Positions 27,594 to 37,092 of a DNA stretch of 64,000 nucleotides are shown here, in pieces. The first letter of the stretch is position 1, and every line of letters starts with the position of its first letter. The translations under genes were made by a program, and so were the position numbers. Below the pieces are notes generated by a model. That model ran no database searches. It was not told the origin of the DNA and saw only the letters and a list, made by a program, of their open reading frames with translations. The stretch comes from Aquisphaera giovannonii (lineage in GTDB: Bacteria > Planctomycetota > Planctomycetia > Isosphaerales > Isosphaeraceae), in the NCBI RefSeq assembly GCF_008087625.1, contig NZ_CP042997.1, positions 8,432,001 through 8,496,000 of the forward strand, in the 5' to 3' direction.

Positions 27594-28835
27594 ATGCCCA
27601 CGCCTATCCTGATCGCCGTCCTCGTGCCGCTCATGACAGGGCTCGCCGCCGTGGCGGACGACATGCGCCCAGTCCCCCTGAAGGCGAAGGTCACTCACGT
27701 CCAGCCGATGACCGGGATCGTCCTCTGGTCGACGAACGAGGCCGCGGCCTCCTCGCCGATCCAGCTCGAGTTCCGCTACTTCGGATACGACGAGGTCGTC
27801 CGCGAGGAGGGCATGTACGACTGGTCGGCCGTGGAGCGGTTCCTCGACGACGTCGCCGGCCGGGGGCATCAGGCGGTGCTCCGCTGGCACGACACGTACG
27901 TGGGTAAGCCGTCGTCCGTGCCCCCTTACATCCGGGCCCTGGAGGGCTATCGCGGCCAGACGGCGAAGAGCGAGGGCAAGCCGACGGGGTTCCCCGACTG
28001 GTCCCACCCGGAGCTCCGCCGGTTCACGCTCGAGTTCTTCGACCGCTTCGCCGCGAGGTACGACCGCGACCCCCGATTGGCCTTCCTGGAAGTCGGGTTC
28101 GGCCTGTGGTCGGAGTATCACCTGTACGACGGGCCGATGGAGATGGGCCGGACGTTCCCGTCGCTCGAATATCAGCGCGATTTCGCGAACCACCTGAGCA
28201 AGCGACTCGCCCAGACGCCCTGGATGGTCTCGGTGGACGCGGCCGGCGAGTGGTCTCCGTTCGCGAAGGACAAGGCGCTGCTCGCCCTCCCCTTCGGCGT
28301 CTTCGACGACTCCTTCAACTGCGTCCAGCACGCGCGAGAGAACGAGCCGAACTGGGACGCGCTCGGCCGGGACCGCTGGAAGATCGCCCCGGCCGGCGGC
28401 GAGTTCAGCTTCTACGAGCGCAAGGACCAGCGCGACGCCCTGGCGCCGGCCGGGCCGCACGGCGAGTCGTTCGAGCACGAGGCCGCGCGGTTCCACCTGA
28501 CCTTTATACTCGGCGACGCCCAGCCGCGGTTCCAGAAACCCGACCGCATCCGCGAGGCGAGCATGGCCTGCGGCTACCGCTTCCGCGTCGCCCGCTTCGA
28601 GGCCTCGCCGACCCGGTCCGAGGTGACCGTCGAGAACAAGGGCGTCGCCCCGATCTACCACGACGCCTTCCCGGCCGTCAACGGCGTGCGGTCGAACGAC
28701 TCCCTGAAGGGCCTGCTACCCGGCCAGTCCCGCACCTTCGCCATCGCCTCCGGCGGCGAATCGCCGAAGCTGACCATCGAGTCCGACCGCCTGGTACGCG
28801 GCCAGCGGATCGAATTCGACGCGGACCTGCCCTGA
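27594..28835 (+). CDS. DUF4832-type secreted protein, glycosidase-like
   Basis: 413 residues. A signal peptide (ILIAVLVPLMTGLAAVA) follows ATG 27594; a GTG at 27561 overlaps the upstream stop (GTGA) and would add 11 residues before the signal peptide, so it is less likely. The body reads as a TIM barrel: RYFGYDEVVREEGMYDWSAVERFLDDVAGRGHQAVLRW, RDPRLAFLEVGFGLWSEYH and a late VSVDAAGEWSPF, then a beta-sandwich (about 340-413). The pattern fits the DUF4832 group of planctomycete and Bacteroidetes glycoside-hydrolase-like proteins. It is co-directional and close to the GH20-like gene, so both probably act on the same glycan. Confidence 0.75.
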   Translation: MPTPILIAVLVPLMTGLAAVADDMRPVPLKAKVTHVQPMTGIVLWSTNEAAASSPIQLEFRYFGYDEVVREEGMYDWSAVERFLDDVAGRGHQAVLRWHDTYVGKPSSVPPYIRALEGYRGQTAKSEGKPTGFPDWSHPELRRFTLEFFDRFAARYDRDPRLAFLEVGFGLWSEYHLYDGPMEMGRTFPSLEYQRDFANHLSKRLAQTPWMVSVDAAGEWSPFAKDKALLALPFGVFDDSFNCVQHARENEPNWDALGRDRWKIAPAGGEFSFYERKDQRDALAPAGPHGESFEHEAARFHLTFILGDAQPRFQKPDRIREASMACGYRFRVARFEASPTRSEVTVENKGVAPIYHDAFPAVNGVRSNDSLKGLLPGQSRTFAIASGGESPKLTIESDRLVRGQRIEFDADLP

Positions 28836-28986
28836 TCGGACCGCGGCCACGATTCGCGGGCGTCGCGAGCGGAGCGTCCCCGGTTTCAAACCGGTTCCGT
28901 AGCCGCTAAGATACCCTTGCGAGGCCCGGCATCGGCCCCGCGACGCACCCGGACGAGGCGAAACCCCGATCGAGGACGGCCCCTTC

Positions 28987-30849
28987 ATGCCCGACTGGTC
29001 CCGCCGCATCCCGTTCAAGGTCGACGTCGCGGGCGTGATCCAGATCATGGGGACCTCGCTCTACAGCCGGGCCGAGGCTGCGTTCCGGGAGTTGCTCCAG
29101 AACGCGCACGACGCCGTCGTCCGCCGCCGTCGGGGGGACCTCTCCTACAAGGGTCGCATCGACGTGGTCGCCGACCCCGAGTCGCAGACGATCACCATCC
29201 GCGACGACGGAATCGGCCTGAGCCCGGAGGAGGCGGAGAAGTACCTCGGCACGCTCGGCATCGGGATAACCGGGATGCTCCGCCGCCGCGCGGGCAATCC
29301 GGATCCGACGCCCGCGAAGGACAACGACGAGGACCTCATCGGCCAGTTCGGCATCGGCCTCTTCAGCGCGTTCATGCTGGCGGACCGGGTCGTCGTCGAG
29401 AGCCGCCGCGACGGCTCCGAGGCCGTGCGATGGAGCGCCGGCGACGGCCCGGACATCGAGCTTTGCTCGTCGGAGAAGGCCGAGCCCGGCACGACGGTCA
29501 CGCTCCACCTCAAGCCCCAGTACGCGGCGCTCGTGGCCGATGCCTCGCGGATCGAGGCGGCCGTGAAGGAGTACGCCGACTTCCTCCCGGTGCCGATCCA
29601 CCTCAACGGCGCCGGTCCGCGGACCAACCTCATCGACGCCGCCTGGTTCGCGGCCACGCCGGACGTCGAGGCGATCGAGCAGGAGATCCTCACCTACTTC
29701 GACGAGTCGCCCCTCCACGTCATCCCGATCCGCGTGGAGACGCCGACGCCCATCGCCGGGGCCCTCTACGTCACGCCCCGGCGCACTCCCGGGTTCGCCG
29801 GGGAGCCGGTGCTGACGACGACGATCCGCCGCATGGTGATCTCGCGGCGGACCGCCGGCCTGCTGCCGGAATGGGCCATCTTCATCCGCGGCGTCCTGGA
29901 GCTGTCGGGCTGCTCGCCCACCGCCAGCCGCGAGGACCTCGCCCGCGACGCGAGCTTCCAGCAGGCCCGCGAGGCGCTCGAGGAGATCCTCCTGGCCCAT
30001 TTCGAGTCGCTCGCCGGGTCGGACCCGCAGCGCCTCCAGGCGCTCCTGGCCTGGCACCGCTACTCCTGGGCGGGCGCGGCGCTCGGCCATGCCAGGCTCC
30101 GCAACCTGCTCCGGCGCTCGTACCAGTTCACGACGTCCGTCGGGTCGATGACGTTCGAGGAGGTCCTCGGCCGCAGCCGGCCCGACGGCCTCCTCGACGC
30201 CGAGTACGACCGGCTCATCTGGTACAACACCGACCGCCGCCAGGAACGCTGGGTGAACGAGCTCTTCGACGGCCAGGAGTCCCCGTGCGTCCACGCGCTG
30301 CGGGGCTTCGAGGAGTCGCTGCTGGTCATGATGGCGGCCGACGCCACCGCGGCCGGCACCGCGACCGACCTCCGGATCGCCAGCCCGGGCAGCCGGGGGT
30401 TCGGCGAGCAGGTCCTCGGCCTGGCCGACCTGGAGCCCGCCCCGGAGCGATGGCAGGCCTTCCTCGAGTCGAGCGGGGCGAAGATCCTGGTGGCCACGTT
30501 CCGCTCCGGGCAGCCCGTGATGGCGTTCCTCAACGAGAAGCACGACCTGGCCCGCGCCTTCGACGACCTGGGCAAGCAGGGGACCGTGCCGCCGGGCTTC
30601 CAGCGGCTCATCGAGGCGCAGCTCGGCGGCGAGGAGACGCCCCGCAACGAAGTGATCCTCAATCGCGGCCACGACCTCGTGTCCCGCGCCCTAGACCAGA
30701 AGACCACGATGCCCCTGGCCAGCGTCCTCCGCCTCCTCGTCCACAACGCCCTGACGACCGCCGGCGCCGCGCTGCCGAGGGCCGCGCAGCGGGAGCAGGC
30801 CGACGACCTGGGCTGGATCGCCGATTGCCTCAAGGGGAAGCCCGGCTGA
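28987..30849 (+). CDS. Hsp90-family (HtpG-like) ATPase
   Basis: 620 residues. The N-terminal GHKL domain is complete: N-box with E35 and N39 in AFRELLQNAHDAV, G1 box DDGIGLS (73-79), lid region 88-115 and G2 box GQFGIGLFSAFM (119-130). The middle domain (about 220-400) has the Hsp90-like RGVLELSGCSPTASREDL with the catalytic-loop Arg. The C-terminal third diverges from HtpG and has no clear dimerisation motif. HtpG proteins are cytosolic chaperones; this branch is one of the divergent bacterial Hsp90-like groups. A large TPR protein gene follows 58 bases downstream, suggesting a functional pair. Start ATG 28987. Confidence 0.88.
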   Translation: MPDWSRRIPFKVDVAGVIQIMGTSLYSRAEAAFRELLQNAHDAVVRRRRGDLSYKGRIDVVADPESQTITIRDDGIGLSPEEAEKYLGTLGIGITGMLRRRAGNPDPTPAKDNDEDLIGQFGIGLFSAFMLADRVVVESRRDGSEAVRWSAGDGPDIELCSSEKAEPGTTVTLHLKPQYAALVADASRIEAAVKEYADFLPVPIHLNGAGPRTNLIDAAWFAATPDVEAIEQEILTYFDESPLHVIPIRVETPTPIAGALYVTPRRTPGFAGEPVLTTTIRRMVISRRTAGLLPEWAIFIRGVLELSGCSPTASREDLARDASFQQAREALEEILLAHFESLAGSDPQRLQALLAWHRYSWAGAALGHARLRNLLRRSYQFTTSVGSMTFEEVLGRSRPDGLLDAEYDRLIWYNTDRRQERWVNELFDGQESPCVHALRGFEESLLVMMAADATAAGTATDLRIASPGSRGFGEQVLGLADLEPAPERWQAFLESSGAKILVATFRSGQPVMAFLNEKHDLARAFDDLGKQGTVPPGFQRLIEAQLGGEETPRNEVILNRGHDLVSRALDQKTTMPLASVLRLLVHNALTTAGAALPRAAQREQADDLGWIADCLKGKPG

Positions 30850-30907
30850 GTCGAGCCGCCGGGCCTCCCCCTCCCGACCCCTTTCCCGTCATCCTCGAGG
30901 CACGACC

Positions 30908-33511
30908 ATGGCCGACGACGCACCGAGCGAGGACCTCGACGAGCGATTCTTGGAACTGCGGCGAAGAGCCCATGAGCTCTCCCTGCGCGGACTCTACCGC
31001 TCGAACGCCGCCGTGGCCGGCGAGCTCCGCCGCCTGGCGAGGGCGGAGCAGCGGATCGTCGACTATCTCTACGGCAGCTTCGAGCTGATGAACTACGCGA
31101 GCAGCCGGCTCGACCCCGCGACCCAGTCCGCGACCGCCCTGGAGCTGATCGCGGCGCTCGAGGACGAGGACCACGCCCGGACCATCCAGCCGGACCTCCC
31201 GGAGGCCGAGTACTCCGCGACCCGGGCCTGGATGACCGCGTGCGCCTACGACAACCTCGCCTACGCCACGGGCTACCAGAAGGGCCTCAACTCCGAGGGG
31301 CTCCACGCCTGCATCAACGAGGGGATCGAGGTCTGCCGCCGGACCGGGAAGATCGAGTGCATCACCTGCTTCCGCGAGTATGCCACCGACGTCTACCGCT
31401 CGGCCGACGACCTCGACATGGCCCTCCACTTCGCCAGGCTGGGCGAGTCCCACCAGGTCGTCGGCCGGCACGACCGCCGCTGGGTCGGGGCGAGGGACCA
31501 GTCGCGGCTGCACCTGCTCCAGGGCCGGCTCCAGGCGGCCCTCGACGACATCCTCCGCTCCTGGAAGCTCGCCGGCACCTATCACAGCCCCCGGATCGCC
31601 CGCTGGAAGACCCGGCTGCACCTGGAGATGATCCTCCTCCTGATGGGCCGCGACGACGACCCGGACGCGCTGCTCGGCCCGGCCCTGACATCCGACGACG
31701 AGCCCGAGGACGCGGAGCCCGTCGAGCTCCCGCCCCCCGGCGAGTTCCCGGAGCTCGAGCAGCTCTCCGCCCAGGTGGACGCGTTGCGGCACCTCGTGAA
31801 TAACCGACCCGACGAGGCCGCCGCCATCCTGGAGAAATACGACCGGCTCCTCGACCAGCGGGGCTACCTCTCCGAATGGTTCGAGACCAGGCTCCAGCTC
31901 ATCGCCGCCCGGAGGTTCGGAGGGCGGACCGGCGAGGCCCTCGCCCGCCTGGCCCGGCCGCTCGAGGAGCGGGCCCGCACGGCCCGCGACTGGCTCACGC
32001 TCCGGCGGCTTGCCCGGCTCCTCGATGAATCGCTCCCGCCAACGCCCCTGGCCCTGCTCGCCGACCCGGCCGAGGCCGACGGGGCCGCGCGGCCCGCGGC
32101 GAGCGAGACCGCCGCGACGGCCGGAGACAGCCCCTCCCCTGAGCCGCCGGAACAGCCCGCGTGGACGCCGCTGCAGCAACGCATCACCGACTTCTACCGG
32201 CGCGCGAGCCAGCTTGCCGCGGAGGGGACCGAGGCGCAATGGCAGGAACTCCTCGCGGAGCTCATGGCCATCGATCCGTCGACCGTCCAACTCCCCGACG
32301 AGGCCGCCGGGCTCCTCATCACCGCTCACCATTTCAAGAAGCAGAATGCGGACCTCCCGGCTGTCTGGTCCTGGGCGAGACGGCTCGGGGATCGCTTCCC
32401 GGAGGATCCCGCCGTGCAGAGCTACCTCGCGGGCTTGGGCGGCGAGCTGCGCGACGTCCCCGACGCCCCGCTCGCACAGCTTCCCTCGCCGGAGGACGTC
32501 GAGCGTCTCCACCGCCGGGCGATGGACCTGGCCCCGGACCAGCCCGGAGTCTTCTCGCTCGCCGGCCGCTACTACCTCGAGGCCGGCAACCAGAGCGAGG
32601 CGGAGCGGTGCCTCGCCCGCGGCTTCCGGCTGGACCGGACGAGCAGCTTCTTCGCCCTCCAGCTCGCCAGGATCTACCAGCAGTCCGACCGGCCCCGCGA
32701 CGCGATGGCCGCCCTGGACCTCTGCCTCCGCGAAGGGTCCGAGGATCCGGCCGTCTCCTGGCAGGCCGCCACGCTGGCCACGGCGCTCGGCCAGTGGGAG
32801 CCGGTGCTCGCCTACATCGACCATTACGAGGCCCATTCCCCGGGGGAGCCCTGGGCCTCCTACTTCAAGGCCTTCGCGCTGGTGAAGCTCAATCGCCCCG
32901 ACGAGGCCCTCGACGCCGCGGTCGAGGAGGGCCGACGCAGCCCCGAACGGCCCTTCGCCTGGCAGCCCCTGGCCGCCGCCGCCACGGCCGCGAAGGGAGA
33001 CCTCGACGGCTTCCGCGCGAAGATGGCCGAGATCCTCGCCCAGCCCCTCTCCGGCGTCGATTACCTCACCCCGCGCGGGCTGGTCCAGAACCTGGAGATG
33101 CTGCGGACTGCGGTGGCCGTCCTGCCGGCGGACGACCCCATCCGATCCCGGCTCGACGCGCTCCTGCTCTCCAGCGGCCTGGCCACCAACGAGTATTTCG
33201 ACGAGATCCGCCAGCTCGGCGAGCCCGTCCCCGACGTGAACTTCTACGAATGCGTCGTGGACCAGCCGCTCGACGAGTCGTGGGCCTCCTCCCCCGGCTG
33301 CCTGGCCGGCGAGGACGACTGGACCGCCTACACCATCATCTGGGGCATCCTGGCCCGCGACGAGGACGAGGCCCGCCGGATCGCGCTCGCCTGGCAGGGC
33401 CGATGCTATCCCCTGCCAGCCCGGTCCTGCGAGGCCGAGCTGACCAGCTCCGGCTACCGCGACAAGGTCGGCGTCGTCTGGCAAGGCATGCGGGAGGGCC
33501 GGACGGAGTGA
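30908..33511 (+). CDS. Large TPR protein, partner of the Hsp90-like gene
   Basis: 867 residues, no signal peptide. The N-terminal 280 residues are helical with TPR-like pairs (LHACINEGIEVCRRTGK, DDLDMALHFARLGESHQ, LQGRLQAALDDILRSWKLAG). After a low-complexity Ala/Pro/Glu linker (about 375-420), a second TPR block spans about 520-740 (PGVFSLAGRYYLEAGNQSEAERCLARG, FALQLARIYQQSDRPRDAMAALDL). The C-terminus is unique. TPR domains bind Hsp90 in eukaryotes; adjacency to an Hsp90-like gene makes a co-chaperone or client-delivery role an attractive inference, though an MEEVD-like peptide is not present at the end of the partner. Confidence 0.82.
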   Translation: MADDAPSEDLDERFLELRRRAHELSLRGLYRSNAAVAGELRRLARAEQRIVDYLYGSFELMNYASSRLDPATQSATALELIAALEDEDHARTIQPDLPEAEYSATRAWMTACAYDNLAYATGYQKGLNSEGLHACINEGIEVCRRTGKIECITCFREYATDVYRSADDLDMALHFARLGESHQVVGRHDRRWVGARDQSRLHLLQGRLQAALDDILRSWKLAGTYHSPRIARWKTRLHLEMILLLMGRDDDPDALLGPALTSDDEPEDAEPVELPPPGEFPELEQLSAQVDALRHLVNNRPDEAAAILEKYDRLLDQRGYLSEWFETRLQLIAARRFGGRTGEALARLARPLEERARTARDWLTLRRLARLLDESLPPTPLALLADPAEADGAARPAASETAATAGDSPSPEPPEQPAWTPLQQRITDFYRRASQLAAEGTEAQWQELLAELMAIDPSTVQLPDEAAGLLITAHHFKKQNADLPAVWSWARRLGDRFPEDPAVQSYLAGLGGELRDVPDAPLAQLPSPEDVERLHRRAMDLAPDQPGVFSLAGRYYLEAGNQSEAERCLARGFRLDRTSSFFALQLARIYQQSDRPRDAMAALDLCLREGSEDPAVSWQAATLATALGQWEPVLAYIDHYEAHSPGEPWASYFKAFALVKLNRPDEALDAAVEEGRRSPERPFAWQPLAAAATAAKGDLDGFRAKMAEILAQPLSGVDYLTPRGLVQNLEMLRTAVAVLPADDPIRSRLDALLLSSGLATNEYFDEIRQLGEPVPDVNFYECVVDQPLDESWASSPGCLAGEDDWTAYTIIWGILARDEDEARRIALAWQGRCYPLPARSCEAELTSSGYRDKVGVVWQGMREGRTE

Positions 33512-33765
33512 GAGTATGTCTCGGAAGTCCCCCCGGCCCCCCCCTTGGAAAGGGAAGGCCAATCCGGCTCTCCTTCTTGCGAAGCTTATCGTCACCCACA
33601 AGTTGAGCCGAGCGGCCCTTCTGGTCCCCTCCCCCCACCGCGGGTAGGGTTAGGGAGAGGGGGCGACCGCCTCCGACATGGGAAGAAGACTCGGGATGGT
33701 TCATCGGGGCCTGCTCCTGTTCACCGGCTCGCGAGGCATTCGAGGGCCTCTCCGGCCGCCCTCCC

Positions 33766-33887
33766 TAGTGCTTCGTCACGCCTCGGAGATCGAGTTCCAT
33801 TGCCGGGAGGGCGAGGCTCCCGCCGAGCCGTGTGGGGCTCGGCGGGAGCCTCGCCCTCCCGAAAATCAAGCCGTGACAGAGCACTAG
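33766..33887. mobile_element. MITE-like element, family A, copy 3 with outer ends
   Basis: The core palindrome has 26-bp perfect arms (33804-33829 and 33836-33861). Relative to copy 1 both arms changed together (T to C and A to G), preserving pairing. Here the outer ends are also intact: CTAGTGCT..GTCACG on the left and CGTGAC..AGCACTAG on the right, giving a 122-base non-coding element with terminal inverted repeats. Confidence 0.75.
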
Positions 33888-33955
33888 CGCTTTTCCCACG
33901 CTGGGGGGAGGGAGCCGGAATGCTCGCTTGCCTCGACTTGCGAGTAAAGCAAGGG

Positions 33956-34035
33956 TTACGAAGGGGGAGTAGGAGGGGGGTGTATGGCGCGAGCCGAGGC
34001 GATCGAAATCACCCCCCTGAATCCCCCCTTCGTAA
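33956..34035. repeat. Palindromic repeat, family C, copy 1
   Basis: TTACGAAGGGGG... (33956-33982) pairs imperfectly with ...CCCCCTTCGTAA (34010-34035). The interior contains GCGAGCCGAGGCGATCGAAA, shared with copies at 46720-46797 and 48211-48288. Confidence 0.8.
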
Positions 34036-34123
34036 GGGGGGAAGCGAATTCGGCTCTCTGCCTTATCGAGTGGGAGCCGGAGAGGTCCCAGAATCAACGA
34101 CGCCGGCCGCGAGGGCCCATGCC

Positions 34124-35545
34124 TTGAACCTGACCACCACGCTCCGCGGCGAGCGGTTCACGTTCCCGGGCCTACGCGAAGTCTTCGCCCGCGCGAACGA
34201 GGTGAAGTCCGGCGACCAGCTCGCCGGCCTCGCCGCGGCCACCGAGCGGGAGCGCGTGGCGGCGAAGGTCGTCCTCGCCGGCCTGACGCTCCGCGAAATC
34301 CTGGACCACCCCCTGATCGACCCGGACGAGGACGAGGTCTCCCGCCTCATCCTCGACGCCCACGACGCCGAGGCCTTCCGGCCGATCGCCGGCCTCACCG
34401 TGGGCGAGCTCCGCGACCGATTCCTGGGCGACGACTGCGACGGCGAGGCCATCTCCGCGATGCGGCCGGCCCTCACGCCGGAGATCGCCGCCGCGCTCGC
34501 GAAGCTGATGAGCAACAAGGACCTGATCGTCGCCGCGAGCAAGCTCCGCGTGGTCACGCGGTGCCGGAACACGCTCGGAGAGAGGGGCGTGCTCGGCATC
34601 CGCGTCCAGCCGAATCACCCGACGGACGACCTCGCGGGGATCCTGGTCTCCGCCGCCGACGGCCTGATGCTCGGCTGCGGCGACGCCGTGATCGGCGTGA
34701 ACCCGGCGGCCGACTCCGTCGAGACCGTCGCCGCCATCCTCCACGCCCTGGACCGCCTGATCCGCGAGCTGGACATCCCGACGCAGGCCTGCTGCCTGGC
34801 GCACGTCACGACCCAGCTCGAGGCGATGGACCGCGGCGCCCCGGTGGACCTGCTCTTCCAGTCGGTCGCCGGGACCGAGGCCGCCAACCGCAGCTTCGGC
34901 ATCGACCTGGCGATGCTCCGCGAGGGCCGCCAGCGGGTGCTCGAGCATCACCGTTCGCGCGACGTCGCCTGGGCCGGCGAGCAGGCGATGTACTTCGAGA
35001 CGGGCCAGGGCTCGGCGCTCTCGGCCGGCGCGCATCACGGCGTCGATCAGCTCACTCTGGAAGCCCGCGCCTACGGCGTGGCCCGGGCCTTCGACCCGTT
35101 CCTGGTCAACAGCGTCGTCGGCTTCATCGGCCCGGAGTACCTCTTCGACGAGCGGCAGATCATCCGCGCCGGGCTGGAGGACCACTTCATGGGCAAGCTC
35201 CTCGGCTTGCCGATGGGCGTGGACGTCTGCTACACCAATCATGCCGACGCTGACCAGAACTCCGCCGACAACCTCCTGGTCCTCCTGACCGCGGCGGGCT
35301 GCAACTACTTCATGGGCGTCCCCTGCTCCGACGACGTGATGCTGAACTACCAATCGACGAGCCACCACGACGCCCTGGCCATGCGCCGGCTGTTCGGCCT
35401 CCGCCCCGCGCCCGAGTTCGCGGGCTGGCTGGAGAGGCTCGGCCTGCTGCGGGGCCTCGCCCTGGTCGACTCTGCCCCGGCGCGGAAGGCGATCCTGGGC
35501 GGGATACGATCCGCCGTCGAGTCCCCCGGGGGCCCCCGCGGATGA
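34124..35545 (+). CDS. eutB: Ethanolamine ammonia-lyase large subunit
   Basis: 473 residues, close to the usual length. With EutC it uses adenosylcobalamin to convert ethanolamine to acetaldehyde and ammonia. Long family blocks are intact: GDAVIGVNPAADSVETV, TQACCLAHVTTQLEAMDRG, LYFETGQGSALSAGAHHG (here MYFETGQGSALSAG), FIGPEYLFDERQIIRAGLED, DVCYTNHADADQNSADN and the closing RPAPEFAGWLERLG. The start is TTG 34124 (NLTTTLRGERF), judged from alignment with known EutB N-termini and a GAGGG upstream; no ATG fits. The stop overlaps the permease ATG by 4 bases. Confidence 0.95.
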   Translation: MNLTTTLRGERFTFPGLREVFARANEVKSGDQLAGLAAATERERVAAKVVLAGLTLREILDHPLIDPDEDEVSRLILDAHDAEAFRPIAGLTVGELRDRFLGDDCDGEAISAMRPALTPEIAAALAKLMSNKDLIVAASKLRVVTRCRNTLGERGVLGIRVQPNHPTDDLAGILVSAADGLMLGCGDAVIGVNPAADSVETVAAILHALDRLIRELDIPTQACCLAHVTTQLEAMDRGAPVDLLFQSVAGTEAANRSFGIDLAMLREGRQRVLEHHRSRDVAWAGEQAMYFETGQGSALSAGAHHGVDQLTLEARAYGVARAFDPFLVNSVVGFIGPEYLFDERQIIRAGLEDHFMGKLLGLPMGVDVCYTNHADADQNSADNLLVLLTAAGCNYFMGVPCSDDVMLNYQSTSHHDALAMRRLFGLRPAPEFAGWLERLGLLRGLALVDSAPARKAILGGIRSAVESPGGPRG

Positions 35546-37092
35546 ATGAGGAAAGTCCAATCGAGGCCGAGCCCATCGTCGAGGACGACTCGGCGCGCAC
35601 GGCGCCGGAGGACGCGAGCCGGCTGCACGCGATGGGCTACGCCCAGGAGCTGGCTCGGCGGCTCGGCGGCTTCTCGAACTTCGCGATCTCGCTGTCGATC
35701 ATCTGCATCCTGGCTGGGGGCGTGACCTCGTTCCACCTGGGGCTCTGCGGCGCGGGGGGCGCCTCGATCGGCCTGGGCTGGCCCCTGGTCTCGGCCTTCG
35801 CGTTGATCGTGGCCGCGACGATGGGCCAGCTCGCCTCGACCTTCCCGACCGCGGGGGGGCTCTACCACTGGGCCTCGATCCTGGGCGGGCGGGGCTGGGG
35901 CTGGGCGACGGCCTGGCTGAACCTGGCGGGGCTCGTCACCGTGCTGGCGGCGATCAACGTCGGGACCTACCGCTTCGCCTTCGGGGCCCTCGGCCCGCCG
36001 CCGGGGACGCTCTCGCCCTGGGGCGAGTATCTCCTCCAGGCCGCGGCGCTCGTCCTGATCACGGGGACGCAGGCGGCCGTGAATCACCTGGGCATCGGCG
36101 TGACGGCGAGGCTGACCGATTTCAGCGGGTACTGGATCCTGGCGGTCTCCGCGATGCTCACCGCCTGCCTGTTCGCCTTCGCCCCGACGCTCGAGCCCTC
36201 GCGGCTGGTCGAGCTTTCCAACTACGGCGGACCGGCCGGCGGCAACACGTGGCCGGCCACCGATCAGCTCTGGCTGCTATTCGCGCTCGGCCTGCTCCTG
36301 CCGGCGTACACGATCACGGGCTTCGACGCCTCCGCGCACGCCTCGGAGGAGACCCTGCACGCGGCGACGGCCGTGCCGCGGGGGATCGTCCGCTCGGTGC
36401 TCGTCTCGGGGGTCGCCGGCTGGGTCTTCCTCGCGGCCGTCCTGCTGGCGGCCCCGAGCGTCGCCGAGGCGGCCGGCCAGGGCGAGGGTGCCTTCCTCTG
36501 GATCCTGGACCGGACGCTCCCGGCCGGACTGTCCCGGTCGCTCGTGGCGGGCATCGTCCTGGCGCAGTATCTCTGCGGCCTGGCGACCGTGACGTCCGCC
36601 TCGCGTATGGCCTACGCCTTCGCCCGCGATGGCGGGCTGCCCTTCTCCGCCATGCTCCGGCGCGTCAGCCCAACGCAGCGGTCGCCGTCGGCCGCCATCT
36701 GGTTCGTGGCCGCGGCCTCGGTGCTCTTCACGCTCTACACGCCGGTCTACTCGACGATCACCGCCGTCTGCACGATCTTCCTGTACCTCTCGTACGTCGT
36801 CCCCACCTACCTCGGCGCCCGCGCCCACGGGCGGACCTGGACCGAGATGGGGCCGTGGAACCTCGGCCGCTGGTATCGCCCGCTCGCCGTGGTGAGCCTC
36901 GTCGGCTGCGTCCTCCTCATCGCCATCGGCATGCACCCGCCCAACGAGCGGGCGATCTGGGTCGTCGGCGTCTCCGCGGCCCTCCTGGTCCTGGCCTGGT
37001 ACGCCGGCGAGCGGTCGCGGTTCCCGGGGCCGCCCAACCTGGAGCAACTCGCCGGCGGAGTTGGCGCGGGAGGCCCTCATGAACGAGCTTGA
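35542..37092 (+). CDS. APC-superfamily permease, probable ethanolamine/amino-acid transporter
   Basis: 516 residues with about 12 membrane segments after a 45-residue polar N-terminus. Family signatures include GGFSNFAISLSIICILAGGV in TM1, TFPTAGGLYHWASILGG in TM3 and GFDASAHASEETLHAATAVPRGI after TM6. Its place between eutB and eutC, with overlaps of 4 and 14 bases, strongly suggests it imports ethanolamine, as Eat does in other bacteria. An amino acid or choline permease is possible if the context is ignored. Confidence 0.88.
   Translation: MNEESPIEAEPIVEDDSARTAPEDASRLHAMGYAQELARRLGGFSNFAISLSIICILAGGVTSFHLGLCGAGGASIGLGWPLVSAFALIVAATMGQLASTFPTAGGLYHWASILGGRGWGWATAWLNLAGLVTVLAAINVGTYRFAFGALGPPPGTLSPWGEYLLQAAALVLITGTQAAVNHLGIGVTARLTDFSGYWILAVSAMLTACLFAFAPTLEPSRLVELSNYGGPAGGNTWPATDQLWLLFALGLLLPAYTITGFDASAHASEETLHAATAVPRGIVRSVLVSGVAGWVFLAAVLLAAPSVAEAAGQGEGAFLWILDRTLPAGLSRSLVAGIVLAQYLCGLATVTSASRMAYAFARDGGLPFSAMLRRVSPTQRSPSAAIWFVAAASVLFTLYTPVYSTITAVCTIFLYLSYVVPTYLGARAHGRTWTEMGPWNLGRWYRPLAVVSLVGCVLLIAIGMHPPNERAIWVVGVSAALLVLAWYAGERSRFPGPPNLEQLAGGVGAGGPHERA

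Larger units (their letters stand above)
33512..34123. other. Repeat-rich gap before the eut operon
   Basis: About 610 bases with no convincing gene. It holds a family A MITE (33766-33887) and a family C palindrome (33956-34035), plus a partial family C-like segment near 33550-33600. The eutB frame is open through this gap but the translation there is repeat-derived. Confidence 0.75.

Noticed and set aside
30830-33601. Minus-strand frame of about 920 codons opposite the TPR protein
   Set aside because: Composition of a shadow frame with no motif; the plus strand has clear TPR pairs.
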